Positions 29,195 through 31,088 of a DNA stretch of 31,088 bases are shown piece after piece. The notes beneath the pieces were generated by a model. That model saw only the letters and a list, made by a program, of their open reading frames with translations. It had not been told where the DNA came from and did not search any database. This DNA is from Verrucomicrobiales bacterium (GTDB lineage Bacteria > Verrucomicrobiota > Verrucomicrobiia > Verrucomicrobiales > DEV007), in assembly GCA_013911195.1 (NCBI GenBank), contig JACETS010000004.1, positions 1 to 31,088 of the forward strand, read 5' to 3'. The first letter of the stretch is position 1. Every line of letters begins with the position of its first letter. Both the position numbers and the translations under genes were made by a program.

Positions 29195-31088
29195 ATGTCT
29201 GAACGCCGTAAGCAATACCCTTTTGACATAATTGAACCTAAATGGCAAAACCATTGGGATAATAATAATACTTTCAAGTCTTTAAATCCTCAGGATAAGA
29301 GCTTCGATCCTAATGCTCCAAAGTATTATGCCTTAGACATGTTTCCGTATCCTAGTGGTCAAGGCTTACATGTTGGACATCCTGAAGGCTACACTGCAAC
29401 TGACATTATTTGTAGATATAAAAGAATGTTGGGGTTCAATGTTCTACATCCAATGGGCTGGGATGCTTTTGGACTACCTGCAGAACAATACGCGATTGAG
29501 CACGGCATTCATCCAAGAGAAACGACAGAAAAAAACGTTACCTACTTTAAAAAGCAATTAAAGAGTATCGGATTTTCGTACGATTGGGATCGTGAAATAA
29601 ATACAACTGACCCTAATTACTATAAATGGACTCAATGGATTTTTCTCAAACTTTATAACAGCTACTTTGATAATGATGAAAAGGCTGCCACACCAATCGA
29701 AAAACTTATCGAGAAAAGAATAGAAGATTTTCCAGATGAAAGCGAAAAAGAAAGAAGAACCTTTATCGATAGTCACAGACTGGCTTATATTGACGAGGTC
29801 GCTGTGAACTGGTGTCAAGAACTTGGAACTGTTCTTGCGAATGAAGAAGTCATTGATGGGAAGTCTGAAAGAGGCGGACATCCTGTAGAGAGGAAACCCA
29901 TGCGACAGTGGATGTTGAGAATCACAAAGTATGGAGACAGGCTTATTGATGAACTAGAAGATCTCGATTGGCCAGAGGGCATTAAAGCTTTACAAAGGAA
30001 TTGGATAGGTAGAAGCGAAGGCGCAGATGTCCATTTTGAGCTACCAGGCACGGGTGAAAAAATTACTGTATTCACAACTCGACCGGACACACTCTTCGGA
30101 GCGACATACATGGTTCTAGCACCAGAGCATCCCCTAGTTGATGAAATTACAAGCGACGATCAAATTGAAAGTGTAAAGAATTATAGAGAAAAAGTAACAA
30201 GCAAATCCGATTTAGAACGTACTGATCTGGCAAAAGAAAAAACTGGTGTTTTTACTGGAGGATACGCTGTAAACCCTATCAATGGAGAAGAAGTGCCCAT
30301 ATGGATTGCTGATTATGTACTCATGTCTTACGGAACCGGAGCCATAATGGCGGTTCCCGCTCATGATGAAAGGGATTTCGAATTCGCTAAACAGTTTGGA
30401 ATCGAAATAAAACAAGTTGTTCAAAATGAAAGCGAACAAACTGGTGAAGATCAGAATTGCTTCACTGGTGAGGGAATTGCCATTAATTCTCCACTAATTG
30501 ATGGCTTAAAAACGCAGGAAGCTAAAACAACTGTTACTAACTGGTTATTAGACAATGGGTTTGGCAATAAGTCAGTTAATTTTAAATTGCGAGATTGGCT
30601 TTTTAGTAGGCAAAGGTATTGGGGAGAACCTTTCCCAATTATATGGGACGATCAAGGTAACCACCATCCATTAGATTCATCGGAGTTACCACTCATTGCC
30701 CCTGACTTAGAGGATTTCAAACCAACAGGAGACGCAAAACCTCCACTCTCTAAAGCAAATAATTGGATATGTTATAAGGACGACTTTGCCAGAGAAACAA
30801 ATACTATGCCACAATGGGCGGGATCCTGTTGGTACTACTTAAGATATTGTGACCCCCATAGCTCGGATAGATTCATCGCTAAAGAAGCTGATGATTATTG
30901 GATGAATGTAGATTTGTATGTTGGCGGCACTGAACACGCGGTACTTCACTTACTTTACTCAAGATTCTGGCACAAAGTACTAAATGATCTTGGCTATGTC
31001 GGAACGAATGAGCCTTTCCAAAAGTTGATTAACCAAGGAATGATACTAGGTGAAGACGGTCAGAAAATGTCTAAGAGCAGAGGGAACG
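29195..31088 (+). CDS. leuS: Leucyl-tRNA synthetase, N-terminal part (cut by window end)
   Basis: This class I synthetase charges tRNA-Leu and edits mischarged products. The 631 visible codons cover the HIGH-type motif HVGH (59-62, in GQGLHVGHPEGYTATD), the Rossmann core (GWDAFGLPAEQYAIE), the CP1 editing domain with TTRPDT (about residue 292) and AHDERDFEFA, then FPIIWD, the MPQWAGSCWYYLRY region, TEHAVLHLLYSRFW and KMSKS at 624-628 just before the window ends. An insertion after QWIFLKLYNSYFDNDEKAAT, rich in Glu/Arg/Lys, is of the kind found in Bacteroidota and Verrucomicrobiota enzymes. The ATG at 29195 has no Shine-Dalgarno. The anticodon-binding and C-terminal domains lie beyond the window. 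Confidence 0.97.
   Translation, partial: MSERRKQYPFDIIEPKWQNHWDNNNTFKSLNPQDKSFDPNAPKYYALDMFPYPSGQGLHVGHPEGYTATDIICRYKRMLGFNVLHPMGWDAFGLPAEQYAIEHGIHPRETTEKNVTYFKKQLKSIGFSYDWDREINTTDPNYYKWTQWIFLKLYNSYFDNDEKAATPIEKLIEKRIEDFPDESEKERRTFIDSHRLAYIDEVAVNWCQELGTVLANEEVIDGKSERGGHPVERKPMRQWMLRITKYGDRLIDELEDLDWPEGIKALQRNWIGRSEGADVHFELPGTGEKITVFTTRPDTLFGATYMVLAPEHPLVDEITSDDQIESVKNYREKVTSKSDLERTDLAKEKTGVFTGGYAVNPINGEEVPIWIADYVLMSYGTGAIMAVPAHDERDFEFAKQFGIEIKQVVQNESEQTGEDQNCFTGEGIAINSPLIDGLKTQEAKTTVTNWLLDNGFGNKSVNFKLRDWLFSRQRYWGEPFPIIWDDQGNHHPLDSSELPLIAPDLEDFKPTGDAKPPLSKANNWICYKDDFARETNTMPQWAGSCWYYLRYCDPHSSDRFIAKEADDYWMNVDLYVGGTEHAVLHLLYSRFWHKVLNDLGYVGTNEPFQKLINQGMILGEDGQKMSKSRGN

Overview
The window is a gene-dense, AT-rich bacterial chromosome segment. 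It has no insertion sequence, phage, plasmid or CRISPR signature. Several things point to the Verrucomicrobiota, probably a low-GC marine lineage: a DUF1080 protein, a PQQ-type sugar dehydrogenase, a Tat-exported sugar isomerase-like protein, a Deg9-like protease with a PDZ_3-type tail, a stand-alone OvoA-type methyltransferase, and almost no Shine-Dalgarno sequences. This is inference from gene content; there is no 16S gene here.

Positions 1-5716 (minus strand) hold the classic translation/transcription cluster. In transcription order it reads promoter, tRNA-Thr(GGT), tuf, tRNA-Trp(CCA), secE, nusG, rplK, rplA, rplJ, rplL, rpoB, with rpoB cut by the window start. Long hairpins lie in the tuf/tRNA-Trp and rplL/rpoB spacers, where attenuation or RNA processing is plausible.

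Positions 5843-13254 hold several small units. YmdB phosphodiesterase diverges from a plus-strand pair made of a membrane-anchored N-acetylmuramoyl-L-alanine amidase and a PrsW-type intramembrane protease, followed by a small Lys/Pro-rich lipoprotein. Facing them is a minus-strand operon of an M29/NicX-like metal-dependent enzyme, a putative 4-mercaptohistidine (ovothiol) N1-methyltransferase and a membrane-anchored parvulin isomerase.

Positions 13333-18146 (plus) hold an SDR oxidoreductase, then a secreted Deg9-like serine protease directly followed by a paralogue that has lost all three catalytic residues, then a HAD phosphatase/mutase. A small minus-strand ORF lies between the SDR and the protease. 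Positions 18149-20928 (minus) hold a Tat-exported sugar isomerase-like protein and an overlapping cysE-sprT pair.

Positions 21072-26289 (plus) hold a lipoprotein, a STAS anti-anti-sigma-like protein with a GAF/PP2C phosphatase (a partner-switching pair without its kinase), then grpE, dnaJ and rsmE. The last part holds a DUF1080 protein diverging from a PQQ-type sugar dehydrogenase (likely carbohydrate use in the envelope), rdgB (minus), and leuS (plus), which is cut by the window end just after its KMSKS motif. Several convergent gene pairs are separated by only 0-18 bases, which leaves no room for ordinary terminators.
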